Below are positions 1-8,737 of a DNA stretch of 64,000 bases, one piece after another. The notes beneath the pieces are model-generated. The model was not told where the DNA came from, made no database searches, and saw nothing but the letters and a program-made list of their open reading frames with translations. Within the stretch, counting starts at the first letter, position 1, and every line of letters starts with the position of its first letter. This stretch comes from Acinetobacter pseudolwoffii (GTDB lineage: Bacteria; Pseudomonadota; Gammaproteobacteria; Pseudomonadales; Moraxellaceae): positions 124,001 to 188,000 of the forward strand of contig NZ_PHRG01000002.1 in assembly GCF_002803605.1 (NCBI RefSeq), given 5' to 3'. A program made the position numbers and the translations under genes.

Positions 1-1
1 G

Positions 2-664
2 TTTGAAAAAACTTTCGACATTCTGGTGACGCAAGCCGGCTATTACGGGATTCCTAAAAAAATTGCACAGCAACGGGCTGAACTCTATCTGACCAAGCTG
101 GGCCTATGGGAAAAACGTGCAACGCAGGCGCGTATGCTGTCGGGCGGTATGAAACGTCGCTTGATGATTGCACGTGCCATGATGCATGAACCGAAACTTT
201 TGATTCTGGATGAGCCAACTGCGGGTGTCGACATCGAATTACGTCGTTCAATGTGGGAGTTTTTGAACGAGATGAATGAGCAAGGGACATCCATCATTCT
301 CACCACCCACTATTTAGAAGAAGCCGAAATGCTGTGTCGCCGCATTGCGATTATTGATCGTGGTGTGATTAAAGAAGACACCAGCATGAAGAGCTTCCTA
401 AGTCAGCTGAATGAAGAATCCTTTATTTTTGATCTTGCAGCACCGATTGAACCTTTGCATCTGGAGATTATCGGGGTACGTTTTAATTTAATCGACCCGA
501 TGACCTTAGAAATTACCATGGACAAGGCACATAGCATGAATGATCTGTTCCAGCTATTGGAGTCACAGAATATTCAGGTACGCAGTATGCGTAACAAATC
601 CAATCGTCTGGAAGAGCTTTTTGTCAAAATGGTCGAAAAAAATCTGGATGGAGCTGCGCAATGA
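2..664 (+). CDS. yadG: ABC-2 type exporter ATP-binding protein (YadG-like), 5' truncated by window edge
   Basis: This is the nucleotide-binding subunit of a two-gene ABC exporter. It would hydrolyse ATP at the inner face of the membrane for the permease that follows. The frame is open from the first bases of the window, so the true start and the Walker A loop lie outside; about 220 residues are visible. The ABC signature LSGGMKRR, the Walker B stretch LLILDEPTAGVD and the H-loop LTTHYLEEAE are all present. The stop overlaps the start of the permease by 4 bases (ATGA), a sign of translational coupling. The YadG name rests on family resemblance and on pairing with a YadH-like permease. The substrate is unknown. 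Confidence 0.85.
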   Translation, partial: FEKTFDILVTQAGYYGIPKKIAQQRAELYLTKLGLWEKRATQARMLSGGMKRRLMIARAMMHEPKLLILDEPTAGVDIELRRSMWEFLNEMNEQGTSIILTTHYLEEAEMLCRRIAIIDRGVIKEDTSMKSFLSQLNEESFIFDLAAPIEPLHLEIIGVRFNLIDPMTLEITMDKAHSMNDLFQLLESQNIQVRSMRNKSNRLEELFVKMVEKNLDGAAQ

Positions 665-1434
665 ACATTAATCAACTCAGCGTAGCTTTATATACCATTG
701 TATATAAAGAAGTCCGCCGTTTTATGCGGATCTGGCCGCAAACCTTGTTACCACCTGCCATCACCATGAGCTTGTATTTCGTGATTTTCGGCAATCTGAT
801 CGGTTCGCGGATTGGAGACATGGGCGGCTATAGCTATATGGAGTTCATTGTGCCCGGTCTGATCATGATGGCCGTGATTACCAACAGCTATGCCAACGTC
901 TCTTCCAGTTTTTTCAGTTCAAAATTTCAAAAGAGTATTGAAGAGCTGGTCATGAGTCCGGTACCGATGCATGCCATTCTTTGGGGACATGTGCTGGGCG
1001 GTGTGATTCGTGGAGTACTGGTGGCGATTATTGTTAGTGCCGTGAGTTTGTTTTTTGCAGATCTATACATTACCAACTGGTTTGTGACGATTTATACCGT
1101 ATTGATTACCTCCCTGCTGTTTTCTTTGGGTGGTTTTATCAATGCCGTCTATGCCAAATCTTTTGATGATATTTCGATTATCCCGACCTTTGTTTTAACG
1201 CCACTGACTTATTTAGGCGGTGTGTTTTATGCAATTTCTGCCTTAAGTCCATTCTGGCAAAATTTATCTTTGATCAACCCTGTGGTGTATATGGTCAATG
1301 CCTTCCGCTATGGCATTTTAGGACATAGCGATGTCAATGTAACTGTTTCACTTGCAGTGGTCACCTTATGTTGCGGCCTGCTCTATGCATTGGCCTATCA
1401 TTTACTCTCCCGTGGTTCAGGAATGCGTGAATAA
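661..1434 (+). CDS. yadH: ABC-2 type exporter permease (YadH-like)
   Basis: This is the membrane subunit of the exporter, 257 residues. After a short cytoplasmic N-terminus there are about six hydrophobic segments, and the protein has the overall look of the ABC-2 membrane family (DrrB/NodJ/YadH). The motif region around YMEFIVPGLIMM, followed by a FQKSIEELVMSPVP stretch, is typical of that family. The ATG overlaps the end of the ATPase gene, and the stop codon shares one base with the start of queF (TAATG). The three genes are therefore probably co-transcribed, although queF has an unrelated role. The substrate cannot be read from the sequence. Confidence 0.85.
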   Translation: MNINQLSVALYTIVYKEVRRFMRIWPQTLLPPAITMSLYFVIFGNLIGSRIGDMGGYSYMEFIVPGLIMMAVITNSYANVSSSFFSSKFQKSIEELVMSPVPMHAILWGHVLGGVIRGVLVAIIVSAVSLFFADLYITNWFVTIYTVLITSLLFSLGGFINAVYAKSFDDISIIPTFVLTPLTYLGGVFYAISALSPFWQNLSLINPVVYMVNAFRYGILGHSDVNVTVSLAVVTLCCGLLYALAYHLLSRGSGMRE

Positions 1435-2249
1435 TGAGTGTAGAACAATCTCTCCTTGGTAAAGACACCAATTACCCGACAGAATATCAGCCTGATGTTC
1501 TGTTTCCAATTTCGCGCGCGCCTGCCCGTGAACAATACGCACATGTTGAAGCGATTCAGCAAGGTGCCGACTGGTGGCATGTTTTTGAAATTTCCTGGTT
1601 AAATTCAGCCGGTGTGCCGCAAGTCGCAATTGGACGGATCAGCCTGCCTGCTTCTTCGCCGAATCTGATTGAATCCAAATCACTCAAGCTCTACTTTAAT
1701 AGTTTGAATTTTGCCAAATTTGAATCTCAAGCTGACTTTATCGCCACGGTGGAAAAAGATTTATCTGCTGCGGCTGGCGCAGAGATTACGTTAGATTTAT
1801 TTCAGGTTGATGACTTGGAAGTTACCAAGCCTGAAGGCATCTGCATTGATGAACTAATTCCGGAACGTCTGGAAAATCATCCTGATGCGAGTCTTTTGGC
1901 TCTGGATGCGAACCATACCGAAGAAGTTGAAATCCAGCTGTATTCACATTTATTAAGAAGTAACTGCCCAGTCACTGGACAACCGGATTGGGGTACAGTA
2001 TTTATACGCTATCAGGGCAAAAAACCTTGTTATAAGAGTATTTTGGCTTATATTATTTCTTATCGTCAGCATAACGGTTTTCACGAACAATGCGTGGAGC
2101 AGATGTTTGCCGATCTCTGGCAACAACTGAAACCGGAAAAGCTGATGGTCTACGCAACCTATACACGCCGTGGTGGATTGGATATCAACCCTTGCCGTGT
2201 ATCGGATTTAACATGGATGCCTCGCCCTATTCGATTAGCGCGACAATAA
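1434..2249 (+). CDS. queF: NADPH-dependent 7-cyano-7-deazaguanine reductase
   Basis: QueF reduces the nitrile of preQ0 to the aminomethyl group of preQ1 in queuosine biosynthesis. The 271 residues fit the long, two-lobed form of the enzyme (E. coli QueF is about 280). The N-terminal half holds the ESKSLKLYFNSLN substrate motif (about residues 80-92). The C-terminal half holds SNCPVTGQPDWGTV with the nucleophilic Cys178 and Asp185, and a basic YTRRGGLDINP stretch near the end. The ATG shares a base with the preceding stop codon. queE and queC of the same pathway lie elsewhere in this window (38.2-39.7 kb). The call is secure. Confidence 0.96.
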   Translation: MSVEQSLLGKDTNYPTEYQPDVLFPISRAPAREQYAHVEAIQQGADWWHVFEISWLNSAGVPQVAIGRISLPASSPNLIESKSLKLYFNSLNFAKFESQADFIATVEKDLSAAAGAEITLDLFQVDDLEVTKPEGICIDELIPERLENHPDASLLALDANHTEEVEIQLYSHLLRSNCPVTGQPDWGTVFIRYQGKKPCYKSILAYIISYRQHNGFHEQCVEQMFADLWQQLKPEKLMVYATYTRRGGLDINPCRVSDLTWMPRPIRLARQ

Positions 2250-2267
2250 AAACATTGAGGTTTAACA

Positions 2268-2921
2268 ATGCCATTTTTTGGTTTTATTCCTTCTGCAGAG
2301 CTTTTAAATACAATTCAGACTGCACAACAAAATAAAAATTCAAATGAGCCGCTTTACCCACTCCGTGATAAAACCGCATTGATGATTAATGATGAAATTA
2401 TTGATGCGATTCTCACGGAACTGGTGCGTCGTTTTCCTGCAAGTGATAAGCGCGATACTGCGGAAAAACTGGCGGGCTATATCAAGTCAACTGTGGCGGT
2501 ATTGCTGAAACAGTTATTGAGTAAAGCGCCGAATGATGTGGTGAAGCAATCTATTGCTTTCTCTGAACGTAGTCTGTTTAAAGACCCTGAAGGACAAATC
2601 CGTATTGGTGAGTCGCTGGATGCCAATCTGGTGACCAATTTAAAACATCATTATGCGGAACTAAAAGCCGGTCAGAGTATCGACAAACAAATGTTTAGCA
2701 ACCTGTATAAGCAGTTTGGTGAAGCGACGGTACGTCACTTTATGGTCGATTTTAATAAAACCTTGGATCTCGGCATGATCAAACGCAAGGCAGCAGATAT
2801 TGGTGCTTCTGCAGTAATTAAGGCCATCAATATGGCTGCAGATAAAATCATTCTCAATCTGAACAAGGATGAGCTTCGCGCTATGGCTGAATATCATGAC
2901 ACCTTGTTCTATACGGAATAG
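2268..2921 (+). CDS. Uncharacterised 217-residue protein downstream of queF
   Basis: I do not recognise this family. The start is supported by a GAGG sequence a few bases upstream of ATG. There is no signal peptide or membrane segment. The composition is that of a soluble, mostly helical cytoplasmic protein rich in Lys, Asp and Ala, with long amphipathic stretches such as residues 85-120 and 165-205. It sits 18 bases after queF on the same strand and is followed by a strong terminator, so it is probably the last gene of the yadGH-queF transcript. Codon use resembles its neighbours. A link to queuosine metabolism would only be guilt by association. Confidence 0.75.
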   Translation: MPFFGFIPSAELLNTIQTAQQNKNSNEPLYPLRDKTALMINDEIIDAILTELVRRFPASDKRDTAEKLAGYIKSTVAVLLKQLLSKAPNDVVKQSIAFSERSLFKDPEGQIRIGESLDANLVTNLKHHYAELKAGQSIDKQMFSNLYKQFGEATVRHFMVDFNKTLDLGMIKRKAADIGASAVIKAINMAADKIILNLNKDELRAMAEYHDTLFYTE

Positions 2922-2960
2922 GTCTGCATAGAATCATCTAAGAGTGATTTTTTAAAATTA

Positions 2961-2984
2961 GCCTGACTTCGGTCAGGCTTTTTT
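2961..2984 (+). terminator. Rho-independent terminator after the queF operon
   Basis: A perfect 7-bp stem, GCCTGAC/GTCAGGC, is closed by a TTCG tetraloop and followed directly by six T residues. Confidence 0.9.
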
Positions 2985-3215
2985 ATGTTCAATGAAATAG
3001 CTTGTTACAGATAAGCAGCTCCACAAGGCAAACTGACGTAAAAATAGCCAGTCTTTCACTATTTTTGTATATGCATCTAGGTCTCTTAATCATCCGAATG
3101 TTATCTTTAATCTGGTTTTTACAGCCTCATGATTGAAAAAATTTCTCAATCTTTTTCATGGCATGATTCAAATAACATTGCCCGCAACTTATCAAAAATT
3201 GGAAATCGTACCAAG

Positions 3216-4217
3216 ATGTTGAAATCGAATTTTTATAAAAAATTTAAACAGCTTTCAATCGCATTGACCGCATTCGGTCTCAGCAGTTTCAGTCTGGCCA
3301 ACGATTTCCAATCTCATCCCTCTTATGCCAGTTTTAAACAGACTGCCATGCAAAATTATGGGCTGAGTGCCCAGCAAGTCGATTCAGCCATGAACGGGGC
3401 GCGCAACCTGCCCAATATCATCAATATTATGAATCGTCCAGGTGAAAGCAAGCCTTGGTATTCTTATAAAACCAACTTTCTGGCTGAGTCGACCATTCAA
3501 CGCGGTGTGCGCTTTAAACAGCAATATGCGGAAACGCTGAATCGCGCTGAACAGCAGTTTGGTGTACCACAGTCAATCATTCTCGGGATTTTAGGGGTAG
3601 AAACCGGCTTTGGTACCAATAAGGGTTCTTTTGTCACCCGTGATGCGCTGGCCACCTTAGGTTTTGGTTATGAGCGTCGTGCCCAGTATTTTCAAGATGA
3701 ACTGGCGGCATTAATTGCCTGGTCTTATAAAGATGGCGTTTCAGCTTCTTCTATCGTCGGCTCTTATGCAGGTGCGGTCGGTTATCCACAATTCATGCCA
3801 AGTAATATTCCAAAATTCGGCGTGGACTACGATGGTAACGGACATATTGACCTGCGTAATTCAGCAGTAGATGCGATTGGCTCGATTGCCAACTATTTAG
3901 CCCAGCATGGCTGGCAGCGTAATCAACCGATTGCTTTTCCGGCCCGTTATAGTGGCTCGAACCCGGATGCGGTAATTGCCAAAGATCTGACTCAACCTAG
4001 CCCATATGGTGTGTTAAAAACACAAGGGATTAGCCCAATGAATCCTATTGTTCAAATTGACGATCTAGACTTGGTCAATGTAATTCAATTACAAGAAAAT
4101 TATGGGCATATTTACTATATTACTTATCCAAATTTTCAAGTGATTACTACTTATAATCGCAGCCGAATGTATGCCACTGCATTGTGGTTATTAGGTACAG
4201 AAATTACTAGCCGTTAA
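3216..4217 (+). CDS. mltB: Lytic murein transglycosylase B
   Basis: This enzyme cleaves the MurNAc-GlcNAc bond of peptidoglycan, forming 1,6-anhydro ends, and acts in the periplasm. The ATG at 3216 gives 333 residues. It is preferred to ATG 3129 because it places a normal signal peptide at the N-terminus (a basic start, then a hydrophobic run up to about residue 28 ending SLAND). The catalytic glutamate is in ILGVETGFGT (about Glu129). The following KGSFVTRDALATLGF, the YAGAVGYPQFMPS motif and the DYDGNGHIDLRNS stretch are hallmarks of MltB. No lipobox is visible, so this is probably a soluble periplasmic form rather than the lipoprotein of E. coli. Confidence 0.93.
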   Translation: MLKSNFYKKFKQLSIALTAFGLSSFSLANDFQSHPSYASFKQTAMQNYGLSAQQVDSAMNGARNLPNIINIMNRPGESKPWYSYKTNFLAESTIQRGVRFKQQYAETLNRAEQQFGVPQSIILGILGVETGFGTNKGSFVTRDALATLGFGYERRAQYFQDELAALIAWSYKDGVSASSIVGSYAGAVGYPQFMPSNIPKFGVDYDGNGHIDLRNSAVDAIGSIANYLAQHGWQRNQPIAFPARYSGSNPDAVIAKDLTQPSPYGVLKTQGISPMNPIVQIDDLDLVNVIQLQENYGHIYYITYPNFQVITTYNRSRMYATALWLLGTEITSR

Positions 4218-4256
4218 CATGAGAATTTAATACAAATTATTAAAGTCAACATTTTT

Positions 4257-4329
4257 ATGAGTGATTATGAGCAAATATTGATCAATTTTAATATTGTGTT
4301 ACAATATTGATCATATTTTAATCACTCAT
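4257..4329. repeat. 73-bp nested palindrome between mltB and rlpA
   Basis: The outer arms ATGAGTGATT (4257-4266) and AATCACTCAT (4320-4329) are perfect inverted repeats. Inside them is a second perfect dyad, AATATTGT-GTT-ACAATATT. The unit AATATTGATCA also occurs twice as a direct repeat. There is no T-run after it, so it does not look like a simple terminator. It could be an operator cluster, an mRNA stem at the 3' end of mltB, or part of the rlpA leader. Confidence 0.7.
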
Positions 4330-4507
4330 TGTTTATTTTAAGTTCTTTTTTAAACTATTTTAATTAAACACTAGACAGGATATTGCAGGCATGAATATTA
4401 TCCATTTCGTTAAATGTAGTTGCATAAGTTGAATATCAGGCGTGTTTACATGGTTTTTCAGTTACTTATGAACAAATCCATGCGATATGCTGTTAGGAGT
4501 TGATTCG

Positions 4508-5122
4508 ATGCATTCTTCAATTTTGAAGTATTTTATGGCTATTGCCACGATAGTCACACTGACGCAATCGCAGGCAGATATGGTTCCGTCATCTTCGTTT
4601 AATCACGAAAATGACAATTCGCGCCTTGCAACGCGTGTATTAAATAAAGAAGCTCAAAGCTTCAATTCAAATTTCACCAATTTGAACAGCCTTTCAATCA
4701 CTGAGCGTTCTGGCGATAAAGTTCGCCGTGAAACCATTGCAGCGAAAATTGAAATTCCTGCAGAAGAGCCTTCAGTGATTGAAAAACTGAATACCGTGGC
4801 TTCTAATACTGTACGCAAGTTCAGTCAGACAGGTACAGCCTCTTGGTATGGTCGCCAGTTCCACGGCCGTAAAACTGCAAGCGGTGAAACCTTTGACATG
4901 AATGCAATGACTGCTGCTCATCGTAGCCTACCATTGAACTGTTATATTCGTGTGACCAATAGAAATAATGGTAAAAGCGTAGTGGTTAAAGTCAATGACC
5001 GCGGCCCATTCCATGGTAACCGTGTCGTCGATTTATCTTATGGCGCAGCTAAGAAACTCGGCATTACCAATGCCGGTGTTGGCAATGTCAGTATTGAGCG
5101 TGTCGCTGGTCCAAATTCTTAA
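4508..5122 (+). CDS. rlpA: RlpA-like septal ring lytic transglycosylase
   Basis: RlpA proteins cut naked glycan strands at the division septum. The start at 4508 is chosen because AGGAGT lies seven bases upstream; the in-frame ATG at 4487 would place the Shine-Dalgarno sequence inside the gene. The product is 204 residues, with an N-terminal hydrophobic signal segment, a low-complexity linker, and a C-terminal double-psi beta-barrel from about residue 105. That barrel begins GTASWYGRQFHGRKTASGE and carries the conserved VKVNDRGPFHGNRVVDLS block. There is no SPOR domain after the barrel, unlike E. coli RlpA, and no obvious lipobox cysteine. It is a short RlpA of the kind common in Acinetobacter. 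Confidence 0.9.
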   Translation: MHSSILKYFMAIATIVTLTQSQADMVPSSSFNHENDNSRLATRVLNKEAQSFNSNFTNLNSLSITERSGDKVRRETIAAKIEIPAEEPSVIEKLNTVASNTVRKFSQTGTASWYGRQFHGRKTASGETFDMNAMTAAHRSLPLNCYIRVTNRNNGKSVVVKVNDRGPFHGNRVVDLSYGAAKKLGITNAGVGNVSIERVAGPNS

Positions 5123-5147
5123 GATTTAGCTTGCAATACATTTAACC

Positions 5148-5174
5148 AAAAGCCACAGTAATGTGGCTTTTTTA
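5148..5174 (+). terminator. Terminator after rlpA
   Basis: The stem AAAGCCACA/TGTGGCTTT has a short loop and a T-run. Confidence 0.85.
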
Positions 5175-5367
5175 TTAACTTCAAGTTATAGAAAAATGAC
5201 AATCAATCTATAGTTCCTCTTATCTCCGGCTACCTGTCCATTACAGCTTGAATGTTGCAAATTCGCCAAGTAAAATTCACGTTTTGGCACGATTAACTTT
5301 TGACCAAACCTAGATTCTGCTTTATATTTTCAGGCAAGCACAACGTATTCATGGAATGGAGCGAATA

Positions 5368-5823
5368 ATGAAAACAATATCTGAATGGCTGGATGAATAT
5401 AGTGACAGTCATCAAAACAAAACCAATAAGCTGATTCACTGGGTCTGCGTACCGACTATCTATTTTTCGATTATTGGCATTATTGCGCACTTTAGTGCTT
5501 TACTGACCGCCCTTCTGCTGGCTCTGGCTTTTATTTTCTATGCCCGACTAGATATTGTTTTGGCATTTGCAATGGCTGCTTTAACATTGATCATGGCCTG
5601 GCTAATCTGGATTCTGCCAGTCGGTGCCGGTTTTTATATTGGCCTATTTGTTTTTGCCTGGATTGGTCAGTTTTATGGCCACAAAGTGGAAGGCAAAAAG
5701 CCATCTTTCTTTAAAGACCTTCAATTCCTTCTTATTGGCCCGATTTGGTGCATGGATGCTTATTTAGCTAAAGTAGCACCTTCCTGGAAAAGTCGCCAGA
5801 TACGAGACATGAAGAGCATTTAG
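5368..5823 (+). CDS. DUF962 / Mpo1-like membrane protein
   Basis: A 151-residue membrane protein of the DUF962 (YGL010w/Mpo1) family. The yeast member is a 2-hydroxy fatty acid dioxygenase; the bacterial role is not settled. The start at 5368 is preceded by GGAG six bases upstream, and an in-frame ATG at 5356 is less likely. The N-terminus carries the family pattern EYSDSHQNKTNKLIHWVCVP with its conserved histidines, followed by three or four hydrophobic segments. Further histidine and acidic residues follow in FYGHKVEGKKPSFFKDLQF, ahead of a last hydrophobic segment. It appears to be a single-gene unit. Confidence 0.85.
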   Translation: MKTISEWLDEYSDSHQNKTNKLIHWVCVPTIYFSIIGIIAHFSALLTALLLALAFIFYARLDIVLAFAMAALTLIMAWLIWILPVGAGFYIGLFVFAWIGQFYGHKVEGKKPSFFKDLQFLLIGPIWCMDAYLAKVAPSWKSRQIRDMKSI

Positions 5824-5950
5824 CAGCATTCTTCATTTTTTCTAATGAGAAGAACCTTCTTGATAGGTTCTTCCTTGATGTTTTAACCGGCCATACACAT
5901 GTTTTCGGGCACAATCATGATGCATCCAGTGCGCCACATCCCCCTTCTCG

Positions 5951-6360
5951 CTATTTATATTCACTATAAAATTCGACAATATCATCTTTTTGAATCGAAC
6001 CAATGCCGGGTGCGGAATCGATATTATATGTCACCAATACAATTTGATCATTCAAGCATGAACTCTTAATAGCGTGATCCTTTATAATCATCACCTAATG
6101 TTGCAATCCTTGCTCGATAAGATCAAACCCCAATAGCACCCTGATGATGTTGAAAAGCAGTCTAAATTTTATTGAGATCATCTTGAGACATAGCTTCAAA
6201 ATGAGTGTCGGTGTGGCGACTTGGCTGACTTTGTGTTAAGGAGCTCCACTCAAACTGGTTTTGCTAGGTATCAACACAGATATACAGCAATCAATAAGCA
6301 ATCATCGCCCCAATACCCATGTCGGTTTTATATGCGCTATTAATGATTTTCAATTCTTTA
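5951..6360 (-). pseudogene. Decayed remnant of an unidentified gene
   Basis: This 680-bp gap between the DUF962 gene and tsf lacks a long open frame, yet its minus strand reads like protein in pieces. From about 6235 down to 6065 one frame gives segments such as HTDTHFEAMSQDDLNKI, TAFQHHQGAIGV and RIATLGDDYKG, separated by in-frame stops. Near 6070 the reading shifts by one base and continues as SSCLNDQIVLVTYNIDSAPG and KDDIVEFYSEYK to a stop at 5951. A further piece, KIINSAYKTDMGIGAMIAY, lies near 6301-6357. I infer a gene disabled by at least two stop mutations and a frameshift. The original product is not recognised. Confidence 0.6.
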
Positions 6361-6454
6361 AATTTCGTTGATTTTATCACGCGTACTTTCTAAGCAAACT
6401 CGCATTTTCCAAGAAAAACTACCGCTTTCGACTTATTGTATTTTTATGCAGATA

Positions 6455-6481
6455 TAAAAAAAGCCCCACAAAGTGGAGCTT
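6455..6481 (-). terminator. Terminator after tsf
   Basis: On the minus strand an AGCTCCAC/GTGGGGCT stem with one wobble pair is followed by seven T residues. Confidence 0.85.
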
Positions 6482-6501
6482 CTTTATAATTCGTTACCGA
6501 A

Positions 6502-7377
6502 TTATTGAGCAGCAGCCTGAGCAGCAGCAACTTCTTCTGCGAAACTCATTTCAGCTTTCTTCTCGATACCTTCACCAACTTCGAAACGAACGAATTCAGC
6601 TACAGTAGTACCTGTTGCTTTAAGAACGTCAGCAACTTTCTTGTCGTTGTCGATTACGTACATTTGACGCTCAAGAACAACTTCGTTCAAGTATTTCTCA
6701 ACAGAACCCACAACCATCTTCTCAACGATGTTTGCTGGCTTGCCAGATTCAAGTGCTTTCGCTTCAGCAATTTCTTTCTCTTTCGCGATAAGCTCAGCAG
6801 AAACGCCTTCAGCATTTACAGCGACTGGGTTGAACGCAGCAACGTGCATTGCCAAGCCTTTACCAGTTGCTTCATCACCAGTATAAGAAACAACAACACC
6901 GATACGAAGACCGTGTTTGTAAACTGCAAGGTTAGCACCTTCAACAATTTTCGCACGACGTACTTGGATGTTTTCACCGATTTTTTGAACAAGAGCGATA
7001 CGCGCTTCTTCTACAGTTGCACCATCTTCTAGTTTCAATTCAGCGATTTGAGCAGGATCAGTTACGTTTGCAGCAAGTGCAGCAGCCGCAACTTTCGCAG
7101 AGAAACCAGCAAAGTTTTCATCTTTCGCAACGAAGTCAGTCTGGCAGTTTACTTCTAAAAGAAGTGCTTTGTTGCCTTCTTGAGCAATCGTGATCGCGCC
7201 ATCAGCAGCGATGTTACCCGCTTTTTTAGCAGCTTTCGCTTGACCAGATTTACGTAGGTTATCGATCGCTAATTCAACGTCGCCGCCCGCCTCTGTCAAA
7301 GCTTTTTTACATTCCATCATTGCAAGACCAGTACGATCGCGCAATTCTTTAACCATGCTTGCTGTAACTGCAGTCAT
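6502..7377 (-). CDS. tsf: Translation elongation factor Ts
   Basis: EF-Ts is the guanine-nucleotide exchange factor that recycles EF-Tu. The length of 291 residues is normal. The N-terminal UBA-like region reads [19 protein letters not shown], followed by the EF-Tu-binding motif [10 protein letters not shown] at about residues 80-89. The C-terminal dimerisation region has the expected [19 protein letters not shown] precedes the ATG at a good distance. It lies downstream of rpsB on the same strand, the widespread bacterial order, with a hairpin in the gap. Confidence 0.98.
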   Translation of the reverse strand: MTAVTASMVKELRDRTGLAMMECKKALTEAGGDVELAIDNLRKSGQAKAAKKAGNIAADGAITIAQEGNKALLLEVNCQTDFVAKDENFAGFSAKVAAAALAANVTDPAQIAELKLEDGATVEEARIALVQKIGENIQVRRAKIVEGANLAVYKHGLRIGVVVSYTGDEATGKGLAMHVAAFNPVAVNAEGVSAELIAKEKEIAEAKALESGKPANIVEKMVVGSVEKYLNEVVLERQMYVIDNDKKVADVLKATGTTVAEFVRFEVGEGIEKKAEMSFAEEVAAAQAAAQ

Positions 7378-7425
7378 GTTTATCTCCTAAATTCGGTAGA
7401 AAATGAATTCTTTTTAGAACAGAAA

Positions 7426-7451
7426 CGGCCCAGAGGAGTTCTCATGGGCCG
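7426..7451 (-). terminator. Intergenic hairpin between rpsB and tsf (possible attenuator)
   Basis: CGGCCCA (7426-7432) pairs with TGGGCCG (7445-7451), and inner GAG/CTC pairs lengthen the stem. On the minus strand it is followed by a mixed, only partly T-rich stretch (GTTTCTGTTCT). It may be a partial terminator that sets the rpsB:tsf ratio, or an mRNA-stabilising or processing stem. Confidence 0.6.
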
Positions 7452-7519
7452 CCTGCATACATAACGCTTACTTTGCCACCATCACATGTCGCAAAAATGA
7501 CAAGCTTGCGTCAAACGCA

Positions 7520-8266
7520 TTAAGCCTCAGAAGCTGGAGCTTCTTCTGCTTTAGCTTGTGCATTCGCTTGTGATTGAGCATATTCTTTACCAGCAAGAAT
7601 CGCATCAGCCATAGCAGAAGCATACAGTGTTACTGCACGGATCGCATCATCGTTACCCGGAATAACGTAATCTACGTTGTCTGGGTTAGAGTTTGTATCA
7701 ACGATACCGATTACAGGAATACCAAGGTTCTTCGCTTCTTTGATTGCAATTGCTTCGTGATCAACGTCGATTACGAATAATGCGTCAGGTAAACCACCCA
7801 TGTTTTTCACGCCGCCAAGACCGCGTTCAAGTTTTTCCATCTCACGAGTACGTTCTAAAGCTTCACGTTTAGTTAGCTTAAGGAAAGTACCGTCTTGAGA
7901 TTGAGTTTGAAGGTCTTTTAGACGGTTGATAGATTGGCGAAGTGTTTTCCAGTTCGTCAACATACCACCTAACCAGCGGTGATCAACATATGGTTGACCA
8001 GCACGTTGCGCTTGTTCACGGATGATTGCAGAAGCTGCGCGCTTAGTACCAACAAACAAAACTTTGTTCTTTTTGCTCGCCAAGTTGTTAGCAAAGTTCA
8101 AAGCATCATTTAACGCAGGAACAGTGTGCTCAAGGTTGATGATGTGAATTTTGTTACGCGCACCAAAGATGTAATCGCGCATTTTTGGGTTCCAAAAACG
8201 TGTTTGGTGACCAAAGTGTGCGCCTGCTTGTAGAAGGTCGCGCATGCCTACGTTGTAATCTGCCAT
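7520..8266 (-). CDS. rpsB: 30S ribosomal protein S2
   Basis: S2 is a late-assembling small-subunit protein. The frame is open to 8362, but the true start is taken as the ATG at 8266. There the protein begins [20 protein letters not shown], the usual S2 N-terminus, and AAGG lies eight bases upstream. This gives 248 residues. The conserved blocks [46 protein letters not shown] and [15 protein letters not shown]-type motifs are in order. The C-terminal tail is rich in Ala, Gln and Glu. The gene is divergent from map, as in E. coli, and a long structured leader precedes it. Confidence 0.98.
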   Translation of the reverse strand: MADYNVGMRDLLQAGAHFGHQTRFWNPKMRDYIFGARNKIHIINLEHTVPALNDALNFANNLASKKNKVLFVGTKRAASAIIREQAQRAGQPYVDHRWLGGMLTNWKTLRQSINRLKDLQTQSQDGTFLKLTKREALERTREMEKLERGLGGVKNMGGLPDALFVIDVDHEAIAIKEAKNLGIPVIGIVDTNSNPDNVDYVIPGNDDAIRAVTLYASAMADAILAGKEYAQSQANAQAKAEEAPASEA

Positions 8267-8580
8267 TTTCTTTACCTTAAAGTTTGGGTTAGGCCTCCAT
8301 ATACCCGCATTCTCCACCCAAGGGATTGCTGTCATTTTATCAGTGGTTGCGACAGAGGACATTTTTTAGCGATACAAGGCATGAATAGTGAGATTTAACA
8401 TTCTAAATAAACTATTCATAACGCAGTAGCGTCAAAAAACGTCCCTGTCCCGAAGGGTTGTAGCTAAAATCCCCTCATACTTCGTTATGAAACTCGATAA
8501 GGGAATACCATTACCATCGTTTCATGCCTCGCATGACGAAATTTTAGCTGACAACGCAACTCACATATAAAGTGACAACA
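8267..8580 (-). promoter_or_regulatory. Structured rpsB 5' leader, candidate S2 autoregulatory RNA
   Basis: The region between map and rpsB contains nested pairings. TAGCTAAAAT (8461-8470) pairs with ATTTTAGCTG/A (about 8541-8550), enclosing two smaller hairpins: TCATA/TATGA with an ACTTCG-type loop, and TCATGC/GCATGA with loop CTC. In E. coli an S2-binding leader controls rpsB-tsf, and such leaders are known across gammaproteobacteria. That this one binds S2 is inferred from position and structure. The exact promoter could not be fixed. Confidence 0.55.
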
Positions 8581-8737
8581 ATCCCTAGAAGCACCCAGAG
8601 TAATGTGTCGATATATGTGCGGATTTTTTGTCCCATCGCACAAAGCCCGTGAAATTTATTCACGAAAAAGCATTTGATAAAATGGGCGGCTATTTATACC
8701 ATAGTCACACACAAATTTCCAAAAGTTTTTAGAGATC

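Noticed and set aside
6505-7032. Open frame on the plus strand opposite tsf
   Set aside because: It is the antisense of a highly expressed gene; its Phe/Ser/Cys-rich translation matches no protein pattern.
8267-8362. rpsB reading frame extended by 32 codons to 8362
   Set aside because: S2 normally begins MADYNVGM-like, a good ribosome-binding site lies before 8266, and the extension is part of the leader RNA.
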